Source: Gordonia neofelifaecis NRRL B-59395
GTDB taxonomy: Bacteria; Actinomycetota; Actinomycetes; Mycobacteriales; Mycobacteriaceae
Reading direction: 5' to 3'
DNA length: 64,000 bases
Assembly (NCBI RefSeq): GCF_000192435.1
Contig: NZ_AEUD01000005.1
Span: 62,001 to 126,000 of the forward strand
The notes below the pieces were generated by a model. It ran no database searches, was not told the DNA's origin, and worked only from the letters and a program-made list of their open reading frames with translations. The position numbers and the translations under genes are program-made. Below, piece by piece: positions 28,101 through 35,888 of this stretch; position 1 is the first letter of the stretch; each line of letters starts with the position of its first letter.

Positions 28101-29225
28101 CTCGACGTCGCTGCGATGCGCCGGGTCGAGTGCGGTCCGCTGTCCCGGGAGGCCGGGCCCCATGTAGCCCATCTCCCGGCCACCCATGGCATTCGGCTGT
28201 CCGGTCAACGAGAACGGACCGGAACCGGTGCGGCAGATGGTGCCGGTCGCCAGATGCAGATTGCAGACCGCGTTCGTGTGCCAGGTGCCGTGGGTCGACT
28301 GGTTGAGCCCCATGGTCCACAGCGTCATCCAGTTCTCGGCACCGATGAGGATTCGTGCCGCCTCGCGGAGGTCGGCTTCGTCGACGCCGGTCGTGGCCGA
28401 GACCTGATCGGGCGGATAGTCATCGAGCAGATCGGCCAGCTGATCCCATCCTCGCGTCCGTGTCTCGACGAAGTCTCGATCGAGGCCACCGCCGTCGACG
28501 ATCAGCCGCAGCAGTCCGTTGAGCAGGGCGAGGTCCGTTCCCGGACGAACGGAGAGGTGGAGATGCGCCTTCTTGGCCGTGGCGGTGCGGCGCGGGTCCA
28601 CCACGATCAGCTTCGCCCCGGCGGCGACGCGGTCCAAGAGCCGGAGGAAGAGGATCGGGTGGCAGTCGGCCATGTTGGAGCCGATCACCAGGAAGGCATC
28701 GGCGTGGTCGATGTCGTCGTAGCTTCCGGGCGGACCGTCGGCGCCGAGCGACTGCTTGTACCCGGTACCCGCGCTCGCCATGCACAGCCGGGAGTTCGAC
28801 TCGATCTGGTTGGTCCCGAGGAAGCCTTTGACCAGCTTGTTCGCCAGGTACTGGGCTTCAAGGGACATCTGGCCGGAGACGTAGACGGCAATCGAATCGG
28901 GCCCGTGCCGATCACGGATGTCGGTGAGTCTTCGCGCGGTCTCGGCGATCGCGTCGTCGACGTCCGTGGGCTGCTGCTCCGAGGTGCGGTGATCGCGGAC
29001 CAGCGCCGTCGTCAGTCGTCCCGGCGCCCGCAGCAGGTCCGCGGTCGTCGCGCCCTTCGTGCACAGCCGGCCGCGGTTCGCCGGGTGGCTCTTGGTGCCG
29101 CGGGACCCGGAGACGACACCGTCGGTGACCTCCAGGGTCAGTCCGCAGCCGACGCCGCAGTACCCGCACACGGTGTCGACCGTGTGCGAGGCGCCGGTCG
29201 ACAGCGGCAGAAGTTCCGGGGGCAT
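25188..29225 (-). CDS. assimilatory nitrate reductase fused to a CysJ-like flavoprotein
   Basis: A 1345-residue fusion reducing nitrate to nitrite. The N-terminal molybdopterin part has the [4Fe-4S] cysteines Cys20, Cys23, Cys27 and Cys55 (CGYCGVGCGL, RLCTKG), then GSNMADCHPILFLRL, TGQPNAMGGREMG and the C-terminal cofactor lid with VLTTGRVAHQWHTMTKTGRV. From about residue 815 comes a sulfite-reductase-like diflavin reductase: flavodoxin (LVWASQTGTVEEYA), FAD motif RLYSISSSPA, NADPH motif GPGTGIAPFRGF, YVCGDAKHMARDV and the terminal VRDVY. Electrons can thus pass from NADPH to molybdenum in one chain, as in mycobacterial NasN-type enzymes. ATG 29225 is used; GTG 29234 is an alternative. It feeds NirB. 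Confidence 0.93.
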   Translation of the reverse strand: MPPELLPLSTGASHTVDTVCGYCGVGCGLTLEVTDGVVSGSRGTKSHPANRGRLCTKGATTADLLRAPGRLTTALVRDHRTSEQQPTDVDDAIAETARRLTDIRDRHGPDSIAVYVSGQMSLEAQYLANKLVKGFLGTNQIESNSRLCMASAGTGYKQSLGADGPPGSYDDIDHADAFLVIGSNMADCHPILFLRLLDRVAAGAKLIVVDPRRTATAKKAHLHLSVRPGTDLALLNGLLRLIVDGGGLDRDFVETRTRGWDQLADLLDDYPPDQVSATTGVDEADLREAARILIGAENWMTLWTMGLNQSTHGTWHTNAVCNLHLATGTICRTGSGPFSLTGQPNAMGGREMGYMGPGLPGQRTALDPAHRSDVESRWGLAPGTISADPGGGTIDMFERMADGRIRAAWIICTNPVASVANRATVIAALQRAELVVVQEAFSGAETAQYADIVLPAALWSEAEGTMVNSERSVSLTVPAVPPPGQARPDWQLISQIARAMGFTEGFAHSDAAAVFDEITGFHNPHTGWDLRGVDYDRLRTGPVQWPAAPDGPARNPIRYLADDDAPRFPTADGRGRFLARPHLPPAELPDDDYPMVLTTGRVAHQWHTMTKTGRVPKLCRLDPEPFVQLNPVDARRFGIGHGDLVEIRSRRGLARVRARVDESIVDGVCFVPMHWGDSFAELVAINAVTSDAVDADSLQPEFKVCAVALTRVSSPVPDPQEPPMTTIAPPAGPPALADALGVGDDGPALSETERGYLAGLLRGLAANPPDGSVPTVPDHAPLAPATRTWVDGVLAGYFARIPLAPPGSLPPATGPARPPMRLVWASQTGTVEEYALECAAAMDIAGFEVTTAPADRVGVGDLVGDVLFVVSTTGDGDAPDSAVALWDALAGASAQDVHGLRYAVLGFGDSSYADFCGFARKLDARLQTLGAHRICAPAFCEPDYASTAMTWSSAVVAAVANRGGSDDTTPETEGSVAYSRKNPFPARVLENSLLTDPAADKTVRRIAFELPAGTLEYSAGDALGVWPRNSAALVDEWLALTELTGDQLVTVDGVEVELRAALTESYEIARCTRDLVAFVAARSEDAELADLLDDPTAFTDWAWGRQSVDLLTTHPVRASAAEWLGVCRRLQPRLYSISSSPAAHPDRVEATVSIVRFGESGAQRHGVCSGFLAEGGDDGMASVFIQSNKNFGPPADPAAPAIMIGPGTGIAPFRGFLHERSATGATGDNWVFFGERHRESGFYYSDELAEFQRTGLLTRLDVAFSRDQPDKVYVQHLMAERAADIWDWLRRGAHVYVCGDAKHMARDVDAALRSVVAEHGRLAPSGADSYLRALAADGRYVRDVY

Positions 29226-29270
29226 GCCAGCCACGGTCTCGCGAGTCTGTTTCGGTGTGTGCAGGGCCGC

Positions 29271-29286
29271 GTTACGGACAGGTCAA
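29271..29286 (-). promoter_or_regulatory. GlnR-box-like site upstream of the nitrate reductase gene
   Basis: On the minus strand the site reads TTGAC-CTGTCC-GTAAC, matching gTnAC-n6-GnAAC. It is 45 bases before the nitrate reductase start. This is the position and spacing expected of a GlnR or GlnR/NnaR activator site; function is inferred. The divergent thiolase gene starts 50 bases on the other side. Confidence 0.5.
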
Positions 29287-29336
29287 CTTCACGACGCTAT
29301 TCCCAACCGAGCGCTTGTTAGGGTAATAAGGACGTC

Positions 29337-30470
29337 ATGCGAGATGCAGTGATTGTTGATGCCGTCCGTACGCCGATCGGCAAGCGCAACGGCGGTCTGT
29401 CAGAGATTCATCCGGGTGACCTGAGTGCGCATGTGCTGACCGCGCTGGCCGATCGCGTGGGATTCGATCCCGCGTCGGTGGACGACGTGATCTGGGGTTG
29501 CGTGAGCCAGGTCGGCGATCAGGCGGGCAGCATCGGCCGCGTCGGCGTGCTGGCGGCGGGCTGGCCCGAGTCGGTTCCCGCGACGGTCGTCGACCGCCGC
29601 TGCGGGTCGAGCCAGCAGTCGGTGCACTTCGCCGCGGCGGGCGTCATCGCCGGTCAGTACGACATCGCCATCGCCGGCGGCGTCGAATCGATGTCCCGGG
29701 TGCCGATGGGCGCCGCCCGAGGCGACGGAAAGCCCTACCCGGCATCGGTCCTCGACCGCTACGGCGTCGATGGTTTCAACCAGGGACTCGGCGCCGAGAT
29801 GATGGCCAAGCGCTGGGGCTTCAGTCGTCAGCAGCTCGACGAGTACTCGGCCCGCTCGCATGAGCGCACCGCCGCCGCGCAGGACGCCGGCGCCTTCGAG
29901 GGGCAGATCGCGCCGATCGCCGGCGGACTCGCGGCCGACGAGGGTCTCCGTCGCGGCACCACGGTAGAGAAGCTCGGCGGACTCAAGACGCCGTTCGACG
30001 CCGACGGCGTCATCACCGCGGGCAATGCCTCGCAGATCTCCGACGGTGCGGGTGCCCTGCTGGTGACCACGAGCGAGATCGCCGCGGCCAACGGGTGGAC
30101 GCCGATCGCCCGTGTGCACACCGCCACTCTGGCGGGCGACGATCCGGTGATCATGCTGACCGGCCCGATCGCCGCGACCAAGAAGGCGCTCGAGCGCTCC
30201 GGGCTGAAGGCGTCGGACATCGGTGCCTACGAGGTGAACGAGGCGTTCGCACCCGTCCCGATGGCCTGGCAGGCGGAGATCGGCGCCTCGGACGAGGTGC
30301 TGAATCCGGTCGGCGGCGCCATCTCCGTGGGCCATCCGCTCGGCGGTTCGGGCGCGATCCTGATGACTCGTCTGGTTCACCACATGCGCGACAACGGCAT
30401 CCAGTACGGTCTGCAGACCATGTGCGAGGCGGGCGGCATGGCGAACGCGACCATCCTGGAACTCCTGTGA
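29337..30470 (+). CDS. acetyl-CoA C-acetyltransferase (thiolase)
   Basis: A 377-residue thiolase. The nucleophile Cys89 lies in RRCGSSQQS. The later catalytic motifs are NEAFAPVPMAWQ, GHPLGGSGA (general-base His) and MCEAGGMANA (second Cys). Thiolases cleave beta-ketoacyl-CoA in fatty acid oxidation or condense acetyl-CoA; the direction here is not shown by sequence. AAGG precedes ATG 29337. Its stop overlaps the start of the following enoyl-CoA hydratase gene (GTGA), so the two steps of beta-oxidation chemistry are translationally coupled. Confidence 0.93.
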   Translation: MRDAVIVDAVRTPIGKRNGGLSEIHPGDLSAHVLTALADRVGFDPASVDDVIWGCVSQVGDQAGSIGRVGVLAAGWPESVPATVVDRRCGSSQQSVHFAAAGVIAGQYDIAIAGGVESMSRVPMGAARGDGKPYPASVLDRYGVDGFNQGLGAEMMAKRWGFSRQQLDEYSARSHERTAAAQDAGAFEGQIAPIAGGLAADEGLRRGTTVEKLGGLKTPFDADGVITAGNASQISDGAGALLVTTSEIAAANGWTPIARVHTATLAGDDPVIMLTGPIAATKKALERSGLKASDIGAYEVNEAFAPVPMAWQAEIGASDEVLNPVGGAISVGHPLGGSGAILMTRLVHHMRDNGIQYGLQTMCEAGGMANATILELL

Positions 30471-31270
30471 CCGACGACGTGCTGCTGGTGGAGCGTGACG
30501 GCGACGTCGTCACGTGGACCATCAACCGGCCGGAGACCCGCAACGCCATCTCCGAGGACGATGCGATCGACGCCTTCGTCGACGCCGTCGCCGCGGTGAA
30601 CCGAGACCAGTCCGTTCGGGCCGTCATCCTCACCGGTGCGGGCTCGGCGTTCTCGGCGGGCGGCAACGTCAAGGACATGGCGGCCGCGGTCGGCCTGTTC
30701 GGCGGGGCTCCGCACCAGCAGCGCGTCGGCTATCGCGAGGGCATCCAGCGGATTCCGCGGGCGATGTACACCCTCGAGGTCCCGGTGATCGCCGCCGTCA
30801 ACGGTCCGGCGGTCGGCGCGGGCTGCGATCTGTCCCTGATGTGCGACCTCCGGATCGCGTCGACCACCGCGTTCTTCGCCGAGAGCTTCGTCAAGCTCGG
30901 CCTGATCCCGGGCGACGGCGGCGCGTGGCTGCTGCCTCGGGTGGTCGGGCCGGCGCGCGCCGCGGAGATGGCGCTCACCGGGGATCGGGTGGACGCCCAG
31001 ACGGCGCTCGACTGGGGCATCGTGTCGCGGGTCGTCGAGCCCGCCGACCTGCTGCCCGCCGCCCGTGAATTGGCCGCGCGGATCGCCGTCAATCCGCCCG
31101 CCGCGGTGCGGATGACGAAGAAGCTGCTGCGGGAGTCGTCGCAGCAGAATCTCGATCAGCTCCTGGAACTGTCCGCGACGATGCAGGCGGTGGCGCACCA
31201 CACCGAGGACCATCGGGAGGCCGTCGCCGCTTTCCTGGAGAAGCGGCCCGGACGGTTCACCGGAGCGTAG
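30467..31270 (+). CDS. enoyl-CoA hydratase/isomerase family protein
   Basis: A 267-residue crotonase-superfamily protein. It has NRPETRNAIS, the oxyanion-hole segments AFSAGGNVKDM and NGPAVGAGCDLSLMCD, and FVKLGLIPGDGGAWLLPRVVG near the active site; Asp replaces the second catalytic Glu position (PGDGG). Hydratases of this type act on trans-2-enoyl-CoA, but the Asp change is also found in other crotonase subtypes, so the exact reaction is open. GTG 30467 overlaps the thiolase stop by 4 bases. The FAD monooxygenase gene starts 5 bases after its stop. Confidence 0.9.
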   Translation: MTDDVLLVERDGDVVTWTINRPETRNAISEDDAIDAFVDAVAAVNRDQSVRAVILTGAGSAFSAGGNVKDMAAAVGLFGGAPHQQRVGYREGIQRIPRAMYTLEVPVIAAVNGPAVGAGCDLSLMCDLRIASTTAFFAESFVKLGLIPGDGGAWLLPRVVGPARAAEMALTGDRVDAQTALDWGIVSRVVEPADLLPAARELAARIAVNPPAAVRMTKKLLRESSQQNLDQLLELSATMQAVAHHTEDHREAVAAFLEKRPGRFTGA

Positions 31271-31275
31271 TCGCT

Positions 31276-32418
31276 GTGCGGGTGGTCGTCGTGGGTGCGG
31301 GCATCGCCGGGCTGACCGCCGCGGCGGCCCTGGCACGCGACGGCCACGACGTGGTCGTGCTCGAGTCTCGACGGCAGGCGAGCGGAGGCGCGGGCATCAG
31401 CCTCTGGCCGAACGCCCTGGCCGCGTTGGATCGGATCGGCCTCGGCGACGCCGTCCGCTCGCGATCGGCACGCGTGGGCGGCGGAGCGTTGAGGTGGCGT
31501 GACGGAACGTGGATTCGGAAGCCCCCGCCAGGTGCACTCGCCGCGTCGATCGGTGAAGAACTCGCCGTCATTCTGCGGGGAACGCTGAGCGAGGTGCTCA
31601 CGAGTGCGTCGCCCATCGACTCCGTGCGTCACGGTGTCGCTGTGCGGTCCGTCCGGACCGTCCGCTCCGAGGCGGTCGTGACGATGGCAGACGGTGGCGA
31701 GATGCGGGCCGATCTGGTCGTCGGCGCCGATGGAACGCACTCCCGCGTCGCCCGCGGCTTCAACGGACGTCTGTCGAGCACGTACACCGGATACACGGCC
31801 TGGCGGGGCCTCGCCGACACCTCGATCGACCCGGAACTCGCCGGGGAGGTGATCGGTCCGCGGTCGCAGTTCGGCGTGGTGCCGCTCGCCGACGGACGGA
31901 CGTATTGGTTCGCGACGATTCAAGCGCCCGAAGGGGTCGTGTTCGATGACGAGCTCGTCGAGGTCGCGCGGGTCGGCATCGGCTGGCCCGACCCGGTCGC
32001 CGAGGTGATCGCGGCGACGCCGGAGTCGGCGCTGATGCGAAACGACTTGCACGACCGCCCGACCGCCCGCCGGTGGCACGACGGACGAACGGTCATCGTC
32101 GGCGACGCCGCACACCCGATGCGTCCGCATCTGGGACAGGGTGGGTGTCAGGCGATCGAGGACGCGGTGGTGCTCGCCGCCGTCTTGCGCAGAGACCCGG
32201 ACGTGGCTTCGGCACTGTCGGAGTACGTGCGGATCCGCCGTCGGCGTGTCCGCGGAATCGTGGCGGAGTCGCGGACCATCGGCACAGTCGTGAACGCCCG
32301 GCCTGCGATGTTGTGGGGCCGTGCGATCAGGGCCGGCAGGCTGATTCCCGAGTCGATCCTGTTGCGGCACCTCGGCCACGTCGCCGGGCGCGAGGCCTTC
32401 GCCCGTCAGCTTCGATGA
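31276..32418 (+). CDS. FAD-dependent monooxygenase
   Basis: A 380-residue class A flavoprotein hydroxylase of the PHBH fold. The N-terminal dinucleotide motif is VVVVGAGIAGLTAAAALA (GxGxxG at 7-12), the middle motif is DLVVGADGTHSRVAR (DG motif), and the GD motif is VIVGDAAHPMRPHLGQGG. Such enzymes hydroxylate aromatic or related compounds using NAD(P)H and O2; the substrate is unknown. GTG 31276 lies 5 bases after the hydratase stop, so it belongs to the thiolase-hydratase run. The three together suggest catabolism of an acyl or aromatic compound (inference). Confidence 0.88.
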   Translation: MRVVVVGAGIAGLTAAAALARDGHDVVVLESRRQASGGAGISLWPNALAALDRIGLGDAVRSRSARVGGGALRWRDGTWIRKPPPGALAASIGEELAVILRGTLSEVLTSASPIDSVRHGVAVRSVRTVRSEAVVTMADGGEMRADLVVGADGTHSRVARGFNGRLSSTYTGYTAWRGLADTSIDPELAGEVIGPRSQFGVVPLADGRTYWFATIQAPEGVVFDDELVEVARVGIGWPDPVAEVIAATPESALMRNDLHDRPTARRWHDGRTVIVGDAAHPMRPHLGQGGCQAIEDAVVLAAVLRRDPDVASALSEYVRIRRRRVRGIVAESRTIGTVVNARPAMLWGRAIRAGRLIPESILLRHLGHVAGREAFARQLR

Positions 32419-32427
32419 CGCGCGGTC

Positions 32428-32940
32428 TCAGCTGATGTCGATGTCGCCGACGAACATGTTCGGTGTCGGACCGGGCATGCAGCCGTGGAAGGCGGTCGTC
32501 GCCATCGGGCCGTCGACTCCGACGTGGCTCATCTTGCCCTTGCGGACGCTGATCTTGACCGCGTACGCCCCGCTGAGCTGGGCCGGGACCAGGTTGGGGG
32601 ACGTCTCGGTGATCGGGTACACCAGTGCGGCGCTGTCGCCGTGGGTCCAGATACAGGTCACCGGACCCTTCACCTGGATCGGGGTCTTGTGCATCCCGTC
32701 CATGACGGTCGCCACGTAGGTGCCCGCGGTCTTGCCATGCATGTCGCGGGTCCCCTGCGCTTCGATGTTCAGAACGTGGACGCCGGGCGCGATCGCGAGG
32801 TCGCCGTCGATCACGAGCTTCGCGGGCTCGGTCGTGGGTGGGGGAGCAGCATCCGCGATTCCCGGCCCGGCGATCGCGCCGAGCATCGAGAGGGCGCCGA
32901 TTCCGGCGACGGTCGTCGTGCGAGCGATTCGAGTGTTCAT
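32428..32940 (-). CDS. secreted protein of unknown function
   Basis: A 170-residue protein with a clear Sec signal peptide: MNTRIARTTT, then a hydrophobic stretch AGIGALSMLGAIAG, and a cleavage site near ADA-APPP (residues 31-32). The mature part is beta-rich, with two Cys (in GPVTCIWTHGD and FHGCMPGP) that could form a disulfide, and repeated short hydrophobic strands (GTYVATVMDGM, GAYAVKISVRKGKMSHVGVDGP). I do not recognise a family. AGGAG precedes the ATG on the minus strand. It is convergent with the monooxygenase gene (9-base gap) and faces a 0.7-kb gene-free region upstream. Confidence 0.82.
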   Translation of the reverse strand: MNTRIARTTTVAGIGALSMLGAIAGPGIADAAPPPTTEPAKLVIDGDLAIAPGVHVLNIEAQGTRDMHGKTAGTYVATVMDGMHKTPIQVKGPVTCIWTHGDSAALVYPITETSPNLVPAQLSGAYAVKISVRKGKMSHVGVDGPMATTAFHGCMPGPTPNMFVGDIDIS

Positions 32941-33662
32941 GTCACAGCTCCTCTTCGTGCATGCGATTGACGACTGAATCGACGCTACGCCGGGGGCCGG
33001 GACATGAGAACCGTGGAAACGAGGACCGTCGACACGGCGGGAGACTCAAAACGCGACGCCTCGCCCGGTGTGGTCCGAAGGTGCACCGCAGCTCGCCGGC
33101 GGGGTCTCGATAACGCCTCGGCGGACCTCTGCACCATCGTGTCGGGTGCAGCCCCTCGAGGCTGTAAGGACGGTCCCGTATTTCCGCAGGCCAGGCACGA
33201 AAGAAGTGAGTGATGAGGTCAAGGCTGTCGTTCGGTGTCTCCTGGTGGCACCAAACGACAGCCTTAGTCCGCCAACGTGCGGGGTCTCGATAACGCCGCG
33301 GCGCCTGCGCGCCGGGGCTACTCGATCAGTCTGGGGCGGCACGCGAGGCTGGGGCGGACCTTCGCACGAACTCGTCCGGTGCAGTCCCTCGAGGATCGAT
33401 GCTGGGACTTCGCGTGGTCTGGCCGGCACGGCGCATTTCGAATAATTGTTCGACGCAACCCGCGGTGGCGTGCGCCGCAGCCGCCGAGGCTGAGACCGCG
33501 GCGCTCGACAGCTGGGGCGAACCGCCCTTCTGAGCAGGGCCCGGAATCATCGTCGCCCGCCGCTGAGATTCTGGCCACGTCCGTCTCGTCGGAACAACAC
33601 TCCGCATCGTCGTGCAGCGGTAGGAAGACCGCTGCGACGAACCGGCGTCTTCACTGGTCAGA
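32941..33662. other. gene-free, repeat-rich region between the secreted protein and tRNA-Arg
   Basis: About 720 bases hold no convincing gene. GGGGTCTCGATAACGCC occurs at 33101-33117 and again at 33281-33297. Each copy is followed by a diverged tail ending near GTGCAG(C/T)CCCTCGAGG (about 33143-33160 and 33378-33395). A hairpin related to the one at 12302 lies between them at 33221-33265. The words GTCTCGATA and CTACTCGATCAG resemble common actinobacterial dispersed repeats. The open frame at 33277-33702 runs antisense to tRNA-Arg and is not a gene. Confidence 0.7.
33221..33265. repeat. hairpin element related to 12302-12364
   Basis: Arms AAGGCTGTCGTTCGGTG (33221-33237) and CACCAAACGACAGCCTT (33249-33265) pair over 17 positions with one mismatch. 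Compared with the inner arm at 12311 (AAGACTGTGGTTCGGTG) two bases differ, and both are matched by compensating changes in the opposite arm. It lies in the gene-free region, far from any gene end. Confidence 0.65.
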
Positions 33663-33736
33663 GCGCCCCCAGCAGGACTCGAACCTGCGACCTAGAGATT
33701 AGAAGGCTCTTGCTCTATCCATCTGAGCTATGGAGG
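33663..33736 (-). tRNA. tRNA-Arg (UCU)
   Basis: The minus strand folds as a tRNA: acceptor GCCTCCA/TGGGGGC (one G-U pair), D stem GCTC/GAGC, anticodon stem AGAGC/TCTCT with loop CTTCTAA giving anticodon TCT, and T arm GCAGG-TTCGAGT-CCTGC. The lowest anticodon-stem pair is a C/T mismatch next to the loop. CCA is not encoded. Confidence 0.92.
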
Positions 33737-33797
33737 CTTGCCGACCCTCGACAGGTGTCGGCGAAGGCCTACTATATCCCGTCCTACAGTGGAGACC

Positions 33798-35867
33798 ATG
33801 ACAGCGACGTCCACCACGACCGTGGAGCAGCCAGCGCGCGACCGGCTGAACGATCCCTCGGGGGTGCGGTCGGTACTGATCGCGCTGCTGGTCGTGGTCG
33901 GATCGATCGCCGCGGTGGTCGTGACCGCGGCGTCCGCGGCGACGGCGCTTCGCCTGACCGGTGTACCGGACCCCGGGTGGCTCACCACCTACGGACTGCC
34001 GGTGATGACCGTCATCGGCCAGATCAGCGCGGCAATCGGATTCGGCTGCGTCGTGCTCGCGGCGTTCTTCGTGCCGGCTCAAGAGGACGGCACCCTGGAC
34101 GCCGGCGGATTCCGCGCGATGCGCTGGGCCGCGACGTCGATGATCATCTGGGTGATCTGTGCGCTGGCGATGATCCCGCTGTCGATCTCGAACGTCAGCG
34201 GAGCGCCGCTGTCGGAGACGCTGGTTCCGAAGAATCTGATCACCGCCTACGGTGTGGTCGCCGACGGCCGCTACTGGCTGTGGACGGCGATCTTCGCCGC
34301 CCTCGCCGCGGTCGTGGCTCGGGTGACGATGCGCTGGGGCTGGACGTTCCTGGCGATGGCGCTGGTGTTCCTGTCGCTCATGCCGTCGGCGCTCCTCGGA
34401 CACTCATCGTCGGGCGGCGCGCACGATCTGGCGACCAACAGCCTGATCCTGCACATCGTGACCGCGGCACTGTGGATGGGTGGCCTCCTCGCGGTCCTGG
34501 CATACGCGTTCGGCGACGGACGCTGGCGCACGCTCGCGGTGTCGCGGTACTCCCGCGTCGCGTTCTGGTGCCTGTTCATCGTCGGGATCAGCGGTGTCAT
34601 CAACGCGCTGGTCCGGATGTCGCTCGGTGACCTGTTCACCACCACCTACGGGCTGGTGGCCGTCGCCAAATTCGTGGCGGTCGTGATCGCCGGCCTGATC
34701 GGCGGTCTCCACCGGAAGTACACGATCCGCGAGCTCGAGGAGACCGACGACCCTCGACGGTCGTTGTTCGTCCGATTCGCCGCCGTCGAGCTGGTGGTCT
34801 TCGCGGTCGCGTTCGGCTTCGGCGCCGGACTCTCACGCACTCCGCCGCCGGTGCTCGGCACCGCGAACGTCTCGCCGATGGAACTCAAGATCGGTTACAA
34901 CCTCGACGGTCCGCCGACGTTGTCGAAGCTGCTCTTCGACTGGCGCTTCGATCTGATCTTCGGCACCTTCGCGATCGTCGCAGCCATCGTCTACCTGCGC
35001 GGCGTCTACCGCCTGCACAAGCGAGGCGACAGGTGGCCGGTGGGCCGGACGGTCTCCTGGCTGCTCGGCTGCGCCGCGCTGCTGATCGCGACGTCGTCCG
35101 GATTCGGTCGATACGCGCCGGCCATGTTCAGCATCCACATGATGAGCCACATGATGCTGTCGATGCTGATCCCGGTCCTGCTCGTCCTCGGCGGCCCGGT
35201 AACGCTGGCGCTGCGAGCCATCCCGCCGGCCGGGCGCGGCAACCCGCCCGGTCCGCGCGAGTGGATCCTGACCGCGATCCACAGCCCCTACTCACGCTTC
35301 ATCACGAACCCGTTCATCGTGGTCACGTTGTTCGTCGGCAGCTTCTACGTGCTTTACCTGGGCGGACTGTTCGACGCGGTGGTCGAGAATCACTCGGCGC
35401 ACCTGCTGATGAACCTGCACTTCCTCGTCAGCGGCTACCTGTTCTACTGGCTGGTCATCGGCATCGATCCGGCGCCGCGGCAGATCAGCCCGATGGCGAA
35501 GCTCGGCGTGGTCTGGGGCTCACTGCCGTTCCACGCGTTCTTCGGCGTGGCGCTGATGATGACGGGCACGGTGATCGCCGAGGCGTACTACCGGTCGCTG
35601 CAGCACCCGTGGAGCTTCGACATGGCCGCGGACCAGCGGATGGGCGGCGGCATCGCGTGGGCGACCGGTGAGTTCCCGCTCGTGCTCGTCATGCTGGCAC
35701 TGCTGGTCCAGTGGCGGCGGCAGGACGACCGTGCGGCCCGCCGATTCGACCGCAAGGAGGAGCGGGACGACGACGCGGAGCTGGAGAGTTACAACCAGAT
35801 GTTGCGCGAGATGAACTCGCCGGTGCCGGCAGCGCACGGAGACGACGCGGTCGAGCCGAAGGGCTGA
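33798..35867 (+). CDS. CopD / CtaG fusion membrane protein
   Basis: A 689-residue integral membrane protein with about 15 helices. The N-terminal half resembles CopD copper-resistance proteins (HIVTAALWMGGLLAVL near the middle). The C-terminal half is a caa3-type CtaG domain (MFSIHMMSHMMLSMLIPVLLVLGGPVTLALRA, LHFLVSGYLFYWLVIGIDP). This two-domain form is typical of Mycobacteriales (Rv0102 class) and is linked to copper handling and cytochrome c oxidase assembly. His-rich segments HMMSHMM and H-x-LMNLH are possible copper ligands. GGAG precedes ATG 33798; an earlier in-frame start at 33738 would overlap tRNA-Arg upstream sequence. The C-terminal tail is charged and cytoplasmic. Confidence 0.9.
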   Translation: MTATSTTTVEQPARDRLNDPSGVRSVLIALLVVVGSIAAVVVTAASAATALRLTGVPDPGWLTTYGLPVMTVIGQISAAIGFGCVVLAAFFVPAQEDGTLDAGGFRAMRWAATSMIIWVICALAMIPLSISNVSGAPLSETLVPKNLITAYGVVADGRYWLWTAIFAALAAVVARVTMRWGWTFLAMALVFLSLMPSALLGHSSSGGAHDLATNSLILHIVTAALWMGGLLAVLAYAFGDGRWRTLAVSRYSRVAFWCLFIVGISGVINALVRMSLGDLFTTTYGLVAVAKFVAVVIAGLIGGLHRKYTIRELEETDDPRRSLFVRFAAVELVVFAVAFGFGAGLSRTPPPVLGTANVSPMELKIGYNLDGPPTLSKLLFDWRFDLIFGTFAIVAAIVYLRGVYRLHKRGDRWPVGRTVSWLLGCAALLIATSSGFGRYAPAMFSIHMMSHMMLSMLIPVLLVLGGPVTLALRAIPPAGRGNPPGPREWILTAIHSPYSRFITNPFIVVTLFVGSFYVLYLGGLFDAVVENHSAHLLMNLHFLVSGYLFYWLVIGIDPAPRQISPMAKLGVVWGSLPFHAFFGVALMMTGTVIAEAYYRSLQHPWSFDMAADQRMGGGIAWATGEFPLVLVMLALLVQWRRQDDRAARRFDRKEERDDDAELESYNQMLREMNSPVPAAHGDDAVEPKG

Positions 35868-35888
35868 GCGCGGCCGCCGGCCGACCGG

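Noticed and set aside
33277-33702. A 141-codon plus-strand frame ending QQDSNLRPRD.
   Set aside because: The ending is the well-known artefact from the antisense of a tRNA gene, and the rest has no protein-like features.
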